The position numbers and the translations under genes were made by a program. The notes beneath the pieces were generated by a model. The model saw only the letters and a list, made by a program, of their open reading frames with translations, had not been told where the DNA came from and ran no database searches. From Bradyrhizobium sp. ISRA430 (lineage in GTDB: Bacteria > Pseudomonadota > Alphaproteobacteria > Rhizobiales > Xanthobacteraceae), in the NCBI RefSeq assembly GCF_029909975.1, contig NZ_CP094516.1:2976001-3040000 (forward strand): 64,000 nt of DNA. The letters are read 5' to 3'. Below, piece after piece: positions 53,381-62,246 of this stretch. Position 1 is the stretch's first letter; every line of letters begins with the position of its first letter.

Positions 53381-53743
53381 ATGGCGGACGCCGACCTGGA
53401 TGTCGTGATCCGGCAACTGGCCAGACAGCTACATACGGGCCTAATGACCCGCGCCAAGGAGCGACGGGATCGCTTCAATGGCCTCGCGGCCAAGGCCAAG
53501 GGCAAGGACACCCGGGACCGCTTCAAGATGATGGCTAAGGCCACCATGGAGCAGGCGACCGCCGCTGCAAGGCGCCTGCAGATGTCCGCCGACAACGTCG
53601 CCGACAGCTACGCGCGCTCGATGCGGCTCGTGGCCAGCACGCCCGTCGCGGAGAAGGCCGAGAAGAAGGCGGCGCCGAACGAGAAGCCGGTCAAGGAGAA
53701 GCCGGCGAAGAAGGCCAGGGCGAAAGCGAAGAAGGCCAAGTAG
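53381..53743 (+). CDS. Lys/Ala-rich tail protein, histone-like
   Basis: 120 residues. N-terminal helices (DLDVVIRQLARQLHTGLMTRAKERRDRFNGLAAKAKGKDTRDRFKMMAKATMEQ-type, to about 75) then a strongly basic Lys/Ala/Pro tail (EKPVKEKPAKKARAKAKKAK, 100-120). The tail recalls bacterial H1-like nucleoid proteins and ribosome-associated basic tails; the N-terminal part has no family I recognise. A purine-rich AAGAGGATAGAAGAAC precedes the ATG. Confidence 0.7.
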   Translation: MADADLDVVIRQLARQLHTGLMTRAKERRDRFNGLAAKAKGKDTRDRFKMMAKATMEQATAAARRLQMSADNVADSYARSMRLVASTPVAEKAEKKAAPNEKPVKEKPAKKARAKAKKAK

Positions 53744-53837
53744 GATAAAGCCCCCTTCCTTCTTCCATTGTGGGCGAAGGTGACAAAGGCGGCCTTCGCC
53801 GCCGTTCTTAACAACGCCGAAGCGAAGCTTCGGCTAT

Positions 53838-53965
53838 GGCGCCGGATGAGGGGTCGTATCCACGAACTCGACGCAGGAGGCTCGCGCGCGGAGGCCCCCT
53901 CACCCGTCTCGCCGCTATCGCCGCGAGCCACCCACAAGGGGAGAGGGTGCAGCATCAAGCGCTGC
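53838..53965. repeat. Degenerate dispersed repeat overlapping the TPR gene end
   Basis: 'cgccggatgagggg' and 'cctcacccgtctcgccgctatcgc...cacaaggggagagggtg' match a Bradyrhizobium intergenic repeat. It runs into the 3' end of the TPR gene, so the last codons (SPLVGGSRR) come from the repeat. Confidence 0.65.
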
Positions 53966-54610
53966 TCTAGAATCCTTCTCAACGCCGCGGCGCGTGGGCT
54001 CGGCACTCGACAGTTCGGCGAGGCGCGCGCGTGCGATCTGGCGGGCGCGATCGTCCTTGCCGGCCGGCAGCGTCAGCGCGGCCTTGAAATCGGCACGGGC
54101 ATCGTCGACCTGTCCGCGCGCGAGATAGGCGAGACCACGGTCGAGCCGGACCTCCGGGTCGGATGGCGCAAGACGCATGGCGGTGGTGTAGCTCAGGATG
54201 GCGCGGTCGAGATCGCCATCGGCAGCGAGCGCGAGGCCGCGTTCGCGATAGGCTGCGGCATGTTTCGGGTCGAGCGCGATCGCTTCGTCGAAGTCGGCAA
54301 TCGCGAGCCCCAGCGCACCGTCGTGCCGATGGGCAAGGCCGCGGTCGCGATAGAGCGAGGCGCGGTTGGGGTTGAGGCGGATGGCCTCGTCGAAATCGGC
54401 GATCGCCCGTCGCCAGTCAGCATGACGCAGCGAAATCCGCCCCCGCCCCTCATAGGCGAAGGCGATGAGCGACCCGCGGAACGGGCTGAAGCCGATCACG
54501 GCCGAGCAGATGTCCGGATCATCCTCGTCACCGCAATTGACGACCATGTGCGTGGACAGGCCGACAAGGATGCCCAGGACAATCAACACTGGCACCGCTG
54601 CTCTGGTCAT
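53915..54610 (-). CDS. TPR-repeat protein with membrane anchor
   Basis: 231 residues. One hydrophobic helix near the start (5-22), then three to four tetratricopeptide repeats (DWRRAIADFDEAIRLNPN, GLAIADFDEAIALDPK, DLDRAILSYTTAMRLAPS, QVDDARADFKAALTLP; about 60-200). TPRs scaffold protein contacts. Upstream the gap to htpX contains no partner gene on the same strand close enough to name. The C-terminal tail is repeat-derived. ATG 54610 is a choice; an earlier in-frame start exists at 54667. Confidence 0.82.
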   Translation of the reverse strand: MTRAAVPVLIVLGILVGLSTHMVVNCGDEDDPDICSAVIGFSPFRGSLIAFAYEGRGRISLRHADWRRAIADFDEAIRLNPNRASLYRDRGLAHRHDGALGLAIADFDEAIALDPKHAAAYRERGLALAADGDLDRAILSYTTAMRLAPSDPEVRLDRGLAYLARGQVDDARADFKAALTLPAGKDDRARQIARARLAELSSAEPTRRGVEKDSRAALDAAPSPLVGGSRR

Positions 54611-54795
54611 CGTTGACCGCCACCGGCAACACGCCGGCCGCGCATCCCCTTTTGAAGAAACTCTCACGACGGGGGTGTTAGCACCCGCCGGAGAGATCCT
54701 ATGTGCGCCAGCTCACAAAGCCGGATGCGATTTCCGGACGTACCGGCCGCGGATTTGCCTCAATCCCAAGCTCCTGCCCAAGCTCCTGCCGAAGT

Positions 54796-55731
54796 TCAGC
54801 CCCAAGGCCCGCGCGAGGACGAGCGGCCCCAGGGGCCGCGCGGCGGATAGTTTTCGTTGGCGCCGACGGACGGCGCCCCATGCGCGCCGAGCTCGGCGGC
54901 AAGCTGCTGGAGCGCCGCGATGCGGTTCTGCGTCGAAGGATGGGTGGTGAAGAGATTGTCCATACCGTGGCCCGACAGCGGGTTGATGATGAACATGTGC
55001 GCGGTCGCCGGGTTGCGCTCGGCCTCGACGTTCGGGACCTGATGCGCGGCGTTCTCGATCTTGACCAGTGCGGATGCGAGCCACATCGGCTGGCCGACGA
55101 TACGCCCGCCGAGATTGTCGGCGGCGTATTCGCGGGTACGGCTGATCGCCATCTGCACCAGCATGGCGCCGAGCGGCGCCAGGATCATCATCACGATCGA
55201 GCCGACGATGCCGGGACCGCTGTTGTTGTCGCGATGGCCGCCGAAGAACATGCCGAACTGCGCCAGCATCGAGATGGCGCCGGCGATGGTCGCGGTAATC
55301 GTCATCAACAGCGTGTCGTGATGCTTGATGTGCGCGAGCTCGTGCGCGATCACGCCGGCGAGCTCCTCGCGGCTGAGCTGGTGCATCAGACCGGTGGTGA
55401 CGGCAACCGCGGCGTTCTCGGGATTGCGCCCCGTCGCAAACGCGTTGGGCTGCGGCTCGTCCATCACGAACACGCGCGGCATCGGCAGGCCGGCACGGCC
55501 CGCGAGCTCGGCAACCAGGCCGACGAGGTCGGGGGCGCTGGCGCGGTCGACCTCATGGGCACCATACATGCTGAGCACCATGCGGTCGGAGTTCCAGTAG
55601 GTGAAGAGATTGGTTGCCGCCGCGATGACGAGCGCGATCATGGCGCCGGAGGCGCCACCGATGAGATAGCCGACGCCCATGAACAGGGCGGTGAGGCCTG
55701 CGAGAAGAATTGCGGTGCGAAGATAGTTCAT
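54796..55731 (-). CDS. htpX: Heat shock protease HtpX
   Basis: 311 residues. Two helices at the N-terminus (6-25, 28-47) then HELAH at 130-134 with the third ligand in [13 protein letters not shown], and further helices around 145-190. The C-terminus is a Gly/Pro/Ser tail ([16 protein letters not shown]). HtpX cleaves damaged membrane proteins at the inner membrane. Upstream is a possible RpoH promoter (55795-55823). It is a second M48 gene beside the LemA-linked one at 1 kb. Confidence 0.95.
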   Translation of the reverse strand: MNYLRTAILLAGLTALFMGVGYLIGGASGAMIALVIAAATNLFTYWNSDRMVLSMYGAHEVDRASAPDLVGLVAELAGRAGLPMPRVFVMDEPQPNAFATGRNPENAAVAVTTGLMHQLSREELAGVIAHELAHIKHHDTLLMTITATIAGAISMLAQFGMFFGGHRDNNSGPGIVGSIVMMILAPLGAMLVQMAISRTREYAADNLGGRIVGQPMWLASALVKIENAAHQVPNVEAERNPATAHMFIINPLSGHGMDNLFTTHPSTQNRIAALQQLAAELGAHGAPSVGANENYPPRGPWGRSSSRGPWG

Positions 55732-56036
55732 GGCCGTCTCCCGAGCCGGCCGCGGGGCGAGCCTTCCGGGAACACGCCGGGCCGGCCCTAGTCAGGTAGG
55801 GACGCGGTTGGGCCAACTGCAAGGTTTGGAGGTGCGTCCCGGAGCCGCGGCCGCATTTTTGCACAGTCATTCCAGGCCGATGCGCAGCTCGCCACCGCAA
55901 TCCCGGAGAGCTGCTGACGGTAATTCCCCGGAGTTGCTGTTGCGCCATACGCGACCTGAGATCCGGCATTGAACGCATACACTTCGAGCCAGGCGAACTG
56001 CCGCCACTGTATTCACATCGCAAACCGGGTTAGGAG
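55732..56036. other. Gene-free stretch upstream of htpX
   Basis: 305 bases between divergent htpX and the SnoaL-like gene. It holds the candidate RpoH promoter on the minus strand. A minus-strand open frame (55788-55982) has no family match and is treated as chance. Confidence 0.45.
55795..55823 (-). promoter_or_regulatory. Candidate RpoH (heat-shock) promoter of htpX
   Basis: Minus strand: CTTGCA (55823-55818), 17 bases, CCTACC (55800-55795), followed 64 bases later by the htpX ATG. The -35 and spacing resemble alphaproteobacterial RpoH promoters, but the -10 match is weak. Confidence 0.35.
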
Positions 56037-56468
56037 ATGATCGTGCGCAGCATAGCATTGATAATTTCATTCATAATCTCGTTGAACGCGCCGGCTTTGG
56101 CCCAGAAGACTGAGATTGAAGCGATCAACGCGAAATGGATTGAATTCTTTAATAAGGGTGACTTCTCTGGGATTGCGTCACTCTACAGCACTGATGCGAC
56201 CGCATTCCCGCCCGGTTCTCCGATCGTGCACGGCCGAGCTGCTATCGAGGCAATGTGGAAGAGCATGGCTGAACAGGTTGGCGATCCGAAGCTCACATCG
56301 GTCGATGTCAGGCCACTTGGCCCTGCCGCAGCACGCGAGATCGGCACGTTCGTCCTGAAGACCAAGGGACCGATACCGCAGGAAGTGACCGGAAAGTATG
56401 TCGTTGTTTGGGAGAAGATCGGAGATGAGTGGAAGCTCGCTACCGACATATGGAACGACGGCAAGTAG
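56037..56468 (+). CDS. SnoaL/DUF4440-like exported protein
   Basis: 143 residues. Signal peptide (1-22, PALAQ) then a SnoaL-like/DUF4440 cone fold (IEAINAKWIEFFNKGDFSGIASLYSTDATAFPPG, AAIEAMWKSM, VVWEKIGDEWKLATDIWND), the SgcJ/EcaC type. Substrate unknown; often a small-ligand-binding or ketosteroid-isomerase-like protein. TTAGGAG lies just upstream. Confidence 0.85.
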   Translation: MIVRSIALIISFIISLNAPALAQKTEIEAINAKWIEFFNKGDFSGIASLYSTDATAFPPGSPIVHGRAAIEAMWKSMAEQVGDPKLTSVDVRPLGPAAAREIGTFVLKTKGPIPQEVTGKYVVVWEKIGDEWKLATDIWNDGK

Positions 56469-56568
56469 GCCTCTCTTCGTTCGTAGAACCGCTTTGCGCC
56501 AGAAGCTGCCTTCCGCGCGAGGCCTCGTCTGACCAGCAGTTGCACCGACGCGCGAAAGATTTCTCCGG

Positions 56569-57303
56569 CTAGTGGTGCAGTAGCACGGCCCCCCGAACGG
56601 CTCGGCTCGAGGCTAAGACCGATGCGAGCCCCAGAGCCATCAGCAGCACGCCAAGCCACCTCCAGCCCCACTCATCATCGCTAGCTTCGACGGCGGGAAA
56701 GGCGTGCGGCGTCGCCGAGGGCGCGGAAGCGTCAACCACATCACTGGCGGCCGGCGCGGCCGCCAGAAGTGCCTCCACGTCGACCTGACGTGGCGTGATC
56801 CGGTCAGGCGTCAGCCGGTCGTTCGCGCGGTTGAGAATGAGGGCCGGCGTGGTTGCCGTGGCAAGGGTATCGGCATCGGCCACCTGCACGGGCGCGGAGG
56901 GGTTCGGCCGAGACGTATCCATAGATCCTGAGCGAAGCAGCTCCGCGCGCGCATCCACCGCCACCTTCCGCTTACGCGCTGTGGTTTCGTTCTCCTCGGC
57001 AGTGGCAACACCATATTTGGATTTGGCGGCGCGGCGCTGAAGCAGCCTCTTCACCGTCGCGGTCCCTTCTGCAGCCTGAAACCAGCATTTGCGGCGACCC
57101 TCCAATCGATAGACCCAGTGTTGGCCGTCGGCGGTCGACTTACCAGGTCGTGGCGCGCAGGCCTCTTCCCCGGATGTGGGCGCAGGAGCTGTCGCGGGAG
57201 CGGTATTAAAGAGGGTTGCGAAAGGGTTCGAAGACGCAGGCGACGTCGAAAGACCTGCGAGAAGAACAAAACCGGCGAAATAAAATCGCAAATAACCGGA
57301 CAT
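56569..57303 (-). CDS. Hypothetical exported, low-complexity membrane protein
   Basis: 244 residues. A signal-like N-terminus (1-25), a short folded part with two cysteines (EEACAPRPGKSTADGQHWVYRLEGRRKCWF), a Thr/Ala/Asp/Pro-rich middle and one helix near the C-terminus (about 214-231). The Cys-rich segment resembles small periplasmic proteins in rhizobia. Function unknown. Confidence 0.7.
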   Translation of the reverse strand: MSGYLRFYFAGFVLLAGLSTSPASSNPFATLFNTAPATAPAPTSGEEACAPRPGKSTADGQHWVYRLEGRRKCWFQAAEGTATVKRLLQRRAAKSKYGVATAEENETTARKRKVAVDARAELLRSGSMDTSRPNPSAPVQVADADTLATATTPALILNRANDRLTPDRITPRQVDVEALLAAAPAASDVVDASAPSATPHAFPAVEASDDEWGWRWLGVLLMALGLASVLASSRAVRGAVLLHH

Positions 57304-57524
57304 GGAACACCCCGGTGTCGCGCCCCCCGGTCGTGACCTTTGGCCGTGACCTGGGTCGCAATGCGACTTAAATCCGGCAGCGCGGTGGATTCATTCTGAC
57401 ACCCGGCGTCGAAAGTGCGGACTACCAGACTGCCTCTTCTGAGGTTAATCAGAAATGGTGGATTCGCATGCCAAGAGCACTCGGCAGCTCGAAGCGGAGC
57501 AAGTGAGCCCCAGATCGGGCGTCG

Positions 57525-57812
57525 TTATTTGATTTTGGCGAGGCACTCCTTTAGCCGCTCAAGCTCAGAGCGAATTTGGGATTCCATGGCGCCTTGTAAT
57601 GCCACCGTACCTTTGCTGAACAATTCACCCGAGGCCTTTCTATCCAGGCTTTCTCTCCATTCACGGATTGCCTGCTTGATTTCCCTTTGCGCCTGCGTGG
57701 TGGCCTTCAGATACGTCTGTATGCAAGCGTCGGCCGACGAGCAGGTTTGGCACTCCTGTGCGGCGGCCGGAGTCGATACGAGCAGGGCGAGTATCGCGGC
57801 AAGGACCTTCAT
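57525..57812 (-). CDS. Small secreted Cys-rich protein
   Basis: 95 residues. Signal peptide (1-18, TPAAAQ), then CQTCSSADAC, a helical Lys/Arg-rich middle and a last Cys (RLKECLAKIK). The four cysteines suggest disulfides. No family. The 221 bases downstream and the region upstream (57813-58118) are unremarkable. Confidence 0.65.
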   Translation of the reverse strand: MKVLAAILALLVSTPAAAQECQTCSSADACIQTYLKATTQAQREIKQAIREWRESLDRKASGELFSKGTVALQGAMESQIRSELERLKECLAKIK

Positions 57813-58118
57813 CGCTCATCCTCCCGCTGCAACATAGCAGCGTGCCGGCACCTCGTCGCGTGCCAAGAATCCGCCACAAATCGCAACGCGGTGGTTCCAT
57901 CTACTGCTAACTCCATCATCGAGTCGCAAAGGGTTTCCGCAGAGGAACAGCACGCGTGCATTCACCGAGCAACAAACGTTGCAGTTAGTTTAAGCGACGA
58001 GGAGGAGCCGCTATTGCACTCCCAACGTCACGCCTCAATCGCCTTCGGCCATTGATTTCCGGCCCGATGCGCAACGGCGGATGTTCGCATCACATCTTCA
58101 ACTTGGGTAGGGGATTTA
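57813..58118. other. Gene-free stretch
   Basis: 306 bases between two divergent exported-protein genes. No palindrome, repeat or supported frame was recognised. It presumably holds both promoters. Confidence 0.4.
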
Positions 58119-58658
58119 ATGAAAATACTGTCTGCGCTGCTCACGGCAGCGCTCTTGCTCGCGGGCATAGAGTCAAGCCACGCGGCGGTTCGGATTGCAG
58201 ACGACCCGGGCGGGCAGATTGGGGAGTACCTCTCGAGGTACAGCGAACTCCGCGCTTCAGGCCAGACAGTGATGATTGATGGCCTTTGCGCTTCGGCCTG
58301 CACCATTCTCCTCTCGACAATCCCTCACGACAAGATTTGCGTCACCCCGAACGCGACACTTGGCTTCCACGCCGCTTATGATTTCGTCGGCAATGGCCGA
58401 ACTGTCACCAATCCTGAAGCAACTCAGTTGCTCTATTCGGGGTATCCATCCCAAGTGCGGCGATGGATTACAAGGCGCGGCGGTCTTACCCCCAGAATGA
58501 TCTTCCTTCGCGGCAAACAGCTCCAAGCCATGTATCGCCCGTGCTACGTCGATGCCCGTGCTCCCGCGGCGATGCCAAGCCATTCTGATTTGGTCAACCA
58601 GGACCAGCGTGGCTTCTTTGCCGGCTATGGCGCTCCATTGGCACGAGTCCACAAATAG
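58119..58658 (+). CDS. Exported ClpP/crotonase-fold-like protein
   Basis: 179 residues. Signal peptide (1-22, SSHAA), then VMIDGLCASACTILLSTIP and LGFHAAYDF, the kind of strand-turn-helix and His region seen in predicted periplasmic proteins with a ClpP-like fold (COG3904 type). The Ser in CASACT is in the nucleophile position, with a His 20-30 residues later; whether it is a peptidase is unproven. No partner gene. Confidence 0.6.
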   Translation: MKILSALLTAALLLAGIESSHAAVRIADDPGGQIGEYLSRYSELRASGQTVMIDGLCASACTILLSTIPHDKICVTPNATLGFHAAYDFVGNGRTVTNPEATQLLYSGYPSQVRRWITRRGGLTPRMIFLRGKQLQAMYRPCYVDARAPAAMPSHSDLVNQDQRGFFAGYGAPLARVHK

Positions 58659-58752
58659 ATGGCTCGAGTCCGCTAACGCTTCCTCCCTCGCTCAATCTCC
58701 CGCCTCAGCAAGTCAGCTACTGCATCCAAAATCAGTCTAAGGAGTCCTGATC

Positions 58753-59274
58753 GTGTTTCGCTTGAGCGCCGCAATCTGCGGCGCTGTAATGACGCTTGCC
58801 ATTTCACCTGTTGCCATGGCTCGAAGTGATACTGTTGCCCTGGCTCGAAGTGATAGCGGTGCGGTTCGTCCAGATACCCTCGATGGCGCCGCTTCTGGGC
58901 CCGCGATTGTCGGCGCAGCATCCATGTACAACCCGTTCCGGCCCGGATATCGGGAGGGCGGCCCGAATACAGCATCCGGGGAGCGCTATGATCCATCCGC
59001 ATGGGCGGCTGCCATCAAAACCGATTTGCGCAAGAAGTTTGGCGGGGTTCAATATGGCGCGAGGCCGAAATATGCCCTCGTTGAGGGTGCAGGCAAGAAG
59101 GTCATCGTCAAAATAAATGATGTAGGGCCTCTCACGCCTGGTCGCATCATTGATCTGAATGAGCGGACGATGCGCCATTTCGATCCAAGCCTGCAACTGG
59201 GAGTCATTGCTAACGTCAAGGTTACGCCACTGTCAGGCGACGGCTGGACACCCGGACCAATCGGCTCGACCTGA
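58753..59274 (+). CDS. RlpA-like double-psi beta-barrel protein
   Basis: 173 residues, GTG start at 58753 with AAGGAG 9 bases upstream. Signal peptide near residues 1-23, then the double-psi barrel (GAASMYN, PNTASGERYD, VIVKINDVGPLTPGRIIDLNERTM; D123). RlpA proteins bind or cut bare glycan strands of peptidoglycan. The His of the usual AAH+TLPFG motif is Ile88 here (AAAIKTDL), and there is no SPOR domain. Activity is doubtful. The signal region carries a 24-base tandem duplication (58808-58855). Confidence 0.78.
   Translation: MFRLSAAICGAVMTLAISPVAMARSDTVALARSDSGAVRPDTLDGAASGPAIVGAASMYNPFRPGYREGGPNTASGERYDPSAWAAAIKTDLRKKFGGVQYGARPKYALVEGAGKKVIVKINDVGPLTPGRIIDLNERTMRHFDPSLQLGVIANVKVTPLSGDGWTPGPIGST
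58808..58855 (+). repeat. 24-bp in-frame tandem duplication
   Basis: Two adjacent 24-base units that start with CTGTTGCC and end with GAAGTGATA, differing at one base. They encode VAMARSDT and VALARSDS at the signal-peptide end of the RlpA-like protein. Confidence 0.8.
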
Positions 59275-59360
59275 CTGCAGGCGAGCATGGTTGCTGCGGC
59301 AACAGCAGAGGCTCGCGAAACACTGGAATGCCGGGTCGAGTCACGACACCCGCGTCTCGC

Positions 59361-60839
59361 TCACGACAGGCGCAGCACCTTGCCCGGATTCATGATGTTC
59401 TTGGGATCGAGCGCCCGCTTGATCGTGCGCATGACGTCGAGCTCGGTCCTGGAGCGATAGTGCGCCAGCTCGTCGAGCTTCTCGATGCCGATGCCGTGCT
59501 CCGCCGAAATTGAGCCTCCCATGGAGGTGATGAGGTCGTTGACGGCACGCGTGATCGCCGCGGCGTACTGGGTGAGCGTCTCACGATCCATGCCCTTCGG
59601 CCCCATGAAGGAGAAGTGCACGTTGCCGTCTCCGATATGACCGAGCGGATATGGGCGGATCGTCGGCAGGATCTCCAGCGCGGCCTTGAGACCGTTGTCG
59701 ATGAACTCGGGGATTTTGGAGACCGCGACCGACACGTCATAGCTCAAGCCGGGGCCTTCGGCGCGCGAGGCCTCGGCGACGCTTTCGCGAATGCGCCACA
59801 TGTTGCGCGACTGCGCTTCTGTTTGCGCGATCACCGCATCCAGCACGCGTCCCGCCTCGAGCTGATCGGCCAAGAACTGCTCCATCTTGTCCGACATGCC
59901 CGGGGCGCCTTCCTGCCGCGGCCGGGCCGACGACCATTCGAGCAGGAGATACCATTCGGTCGCCGCCTTGAGAGGATCCTGGGTGCCGGGGATATGGCGC
60001 AGCACCATGTCGGTGCAGGCGCGGCTCATAAGCTCGCAGGAGCCGACGTTATCGTCGGACGCGGCATACGCTTCCGACAGGATGTCGATAGCGGCCCTGG
60101 GATCGCGGATCGCGAGCCACGCCGTGCAAACGTCCTTCGGCGCGGGCCAGAGCTTCAGCACCGCCTTGGTGATGATACCGAGCGTGCCTTCGGCGCCCAT
60201 GAACAGATGCTTGAGGTCGTAGCCGGTGTTGTCTTTCTTGAGTGCGCGTAAGCCATCCCAGACATCGCCGTTGGCGAGCACGACCTCGAGGCCCAACACC
60301 AGATTTCGCGCATTGCCATAGCGCAGCACCTGCACGCCCCCGGCATTTGTCGACAGATTGCCTCCGATCATGCACGAGCCCTGAGCACCCAGGCTGAGCG
60401 GAAAGAAGCGGTCGTGGCGCGCGGCCGCGTCCTGAAGCGTCTCGAGAATGCAGCCCGCCTCCACGGTCATGGCATAGCCGGCGGGGTCGACGTTGAGCAC
60501 GTGGTTCATGCGGCCGAGCGACAGCAGGATGCCGCGGTGCGTAGGCCACGGCGTGGCACCGCCCATCAGGCCGGTGTTGCCGCCCTGCGGCACGATGGCA
60601 ATGCCGCTGTCGTAGCAGAGTCTTACGACAGCGGAGACTTCCGCGGTATTGGCGGGACGCACGACCGCTGCGGCCTGCCCGGCCAGCGTGCCGCGCCAAT
60701 CGGTCACGAACGGCTGCTTGTCCTGCTCGTCCAGGATCAGGCCCTTATCGCCAACGATTGTCTGCAAGCGGTCGAGAATGGCTGATGTCACGGGCGCGGT
60801 CGGAATGGAGGGCGTGGTGGGAAGGGCTGCACCCGGCAT
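59361..60839 (-). CDS. FAD-linked 2-hydroxyacid dehydrogenase (GlcD/D-lactate type)
   Basis: 492 residues. FAD-binding PCMH fold (QAAAVVRPANTAEVSAVVRL, VPQGGNTGLMGGA, GGNLSTNAGGVQVLRYG) and the C-terminal FAD-oxidase domain (GHIGDGNVHFSF, SISAEHGIGIEKLDEL, DPKNIMNPGKVL). It oxidises a D-2-hydroxyacid such as D-lactate or D-2-hydroxyglutarate; the exact substrate is unknown. Ends beside a 3' flank with no partner. Confidence 0.92.
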   Translation of the reverse strand: MPGAALPTTPSIPTAPVTSAILDRLQTIVGDKGLILDEQDKQPFVTDWRGTLAGQAAAVVRPANTAEVSAVVRLCYDSGIAIVPQGGNTGLMGGATPWPTHRGILLSLGRMNHVLNVDPAGYAMTVEAGCILETLQDAAARHDRFFPLSLGAQGSCMIGGNLSTNAGGVQVLRYGNARNLVLGLEVVLANGDVWDGLRALKKDNTGYDLKHLFMGAEGTLGIITKAVLKLWPAPKDVCTAWLAIRDPRAAIDILSEAYAASDDNVGSCELMSRACTDMVLRHIPGTQDPLKAATEWYLLLEWSSARPRQEGAPGMSDKMEQFLADQLEAGRVLDAVIAQTEAQSRNMWRIRESVAEASRAEGPGLSYDVSVAVSKIPEFIDNGLKAALEILPTIRPYPLGHIGDGNVHFSFMGPKGMDRETLTQYAAAITRAVNDLITSMGGSISAEHGIGIEKLDELAHYRSRTELDVMRTIKRALDPKNIMNPGKVLRLS

Positions 60840-60977
60840 ATGGTCCTCTCCTTGCGGCTCTTCTGCGCTTGGGAGCGCCGGCCTTCGTTGTTTGTTTTCA
60901 ATTCTGAGACGAACCTAGCACGAAGGTCACACTTGCGGGAATGTCCTGACGACGGCGCTTGTGCAAATCTACCTTAA

Positions 60978-61391
60978 ATGCGGGATCGCAAGCGCACTTC
61001 CGCCGACGCCCAGCATATCCTACTGTGCCTGGAACGGGTGAAGGACAGCTTCAACTCCTATCCCCTCGATTGCCTTGCCATCGCCGGCGCCATCGCGGCA
61101 ATCGAGGACGACGGGTGGTTTCAGGAGACCCGCGCCAATATCATCGCGAGCCGCGAAGCGCTGGCCCGCGAGCTCGGACAACTCGGCTTCGAGGTTCTGC
61201 CGTCGCTCGCAAACTTCGTCTTCGCGCGTCATCGAAGCCGGCACGGAGCCGATCTCGCGGCCGCGCTTCGTCAGCGTGGCATCCTGGTTCGGCATTTCAG
61301 CAAGCCGCGCATCGAAGACTTCTTGCGTATCACGGTCGGAACGGAGGAACAGTGCGGTCGGCTAATTGAGGTGCTGCGCGGTTTGGTCTGA
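60978..61391 (+). pseudogene. hisC: hisC remnant (C-terminal part of aminotransferase)
   Basis: From about 61020 the sequence RVKDSFNSYPLDCLAIAG ... SANFVFARH ... ILVRHFSKPRIEDFLRITVGTEEQC is the C-terminal third of histidinol-phosphate aminotransferase. The N-terminal two thirds, with the PLP lysine, are absent, and the first 14 codons are unrelated. It is therefore a decayed copy. No intact hisC is in this window. Confidence 0.8.
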
Positions 61392-61418
61392 TCCAAGCCG
61401 AGACAGACGCCGTTCAAC

Positions 61419-61439
61419 CCGGGCACTGGCGGTGCCCGG
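61419..61439. terminator. Stem-loop after amino acid ABC operon
   Basis: CCGGGCAC (61419-61426), TGGCG, GTGCCCGG (61432-61439): an 8-bp stem between the hisC remnant and the ATPase gene end, with no T tract on either side. Confidence 0.45.
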
Positions 61440-61456
61440 AGGGGCTTCAGGTCCCG

Positions 61457-62227
61457 CTAGTGGATGATCTGGTTCAGAAAGCCCCTGGCGCGCTCCGTGC
61501 GCGGTGCCCGGAAGAACGTCCCGGGATCGCTCTCCTCGACAATGGTGCCCTGGTCCATGAACACGACACGGTCGGCGACCTCGCGCGCAAAGCCCATTTC
61601 GTGCGTCACACAGACCATGGTCATGCCGTCCGCCGCGAGCTGCACCATCGTGTCCAGCACCTCCTTGACCATCTCCGGATCGAGTGCCGAGGTCGGCTCG
61701 TCGAACAGCATGATCTTCGGCTGCATGCACAATGCCCGGGCGATCGCGACGCGCTGCTGCTGACCACCCGAGAGCTGAGCGGGATATTTCTCCGCCTGAC
61801 TATGGATGCGCACCTTCCGGAGCAGGTCCATCGCACGCTCGCGCGCCTCGGGACGCGAGAGCCCGCGCGCCTTCATCGGCGCCAGCATGCAATTCTCGAC
61901 GACCGAGAGGTGCGGGAACAGATTGAAGCTCTGAAACACCATGCCGACCTCGGACCGCACGCCGTTGATGTCGGCCATGCGGTCGGTCAGCTCCACGCCG
62001 TCGACGACGATCCGTCCGCCATCATGCCTTTCGATGTGGTTGATGCAGCGGATCAGCGTCGACTTGCCTGAGCCTGACGGTCCGCACAGGACGATCTTCT
62101 CACCCTTGGCGACAGTGAGGTTGATGTCATTCAGGGCCGTGAAGCGGCCGAACCGCTTCACCAGGTTCTCGACAACGACAATGGTGGACGAACGATCGAT
62201 CGGGAACGTTGCGCTTTCGTGTTGCAT
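61457..62227 (-). CDS. Polar amino acid ABC transporter ATP-binding protein
   Basis: 256 residues. Walker [10 protein letters not shown] (49-57), Q-loop Q99, signature LSGGQ (152-156), Walker B IMLFDE (172-177) and switch His209 are all intact, with the AapP/GltL-type layout. It powers uptake with the two permeases upstream. It lies 19 bases after the second permease gene. Confidence 0.95.
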   Translation of the reverse strand: MQHESATFPIDRSSTIVVVENLVKRFGRFTALNDINLTVAKGEKIVLCGPSGSGKSTLIRCINHIERHDGGRIVVDGVELTDRMADINGVRSEVGMVFQSFNLFPHLSVVENCMLAPMKARGLSRPEARERAMDLLRKVRIHSQAEKYPAQLSGGQQQRVAIARALCMQPKIMLFDEPTSALDPEMVKEVLDTMVQLAADGMTMVCVTHEMGFAREVADRVVFMDQGTIVEESDPGTFFRAPRTERARGFLNQIIH

Positions 62228-62246
62228 CCTGGTCTTCCTCTCCAGA

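Noticed and set aside
55788..55982. Minus-strand open frame of 64 codons upstream of htpX
   Set aside because: No family or ribosome site, and it overlaps the likely htpX promoter area.
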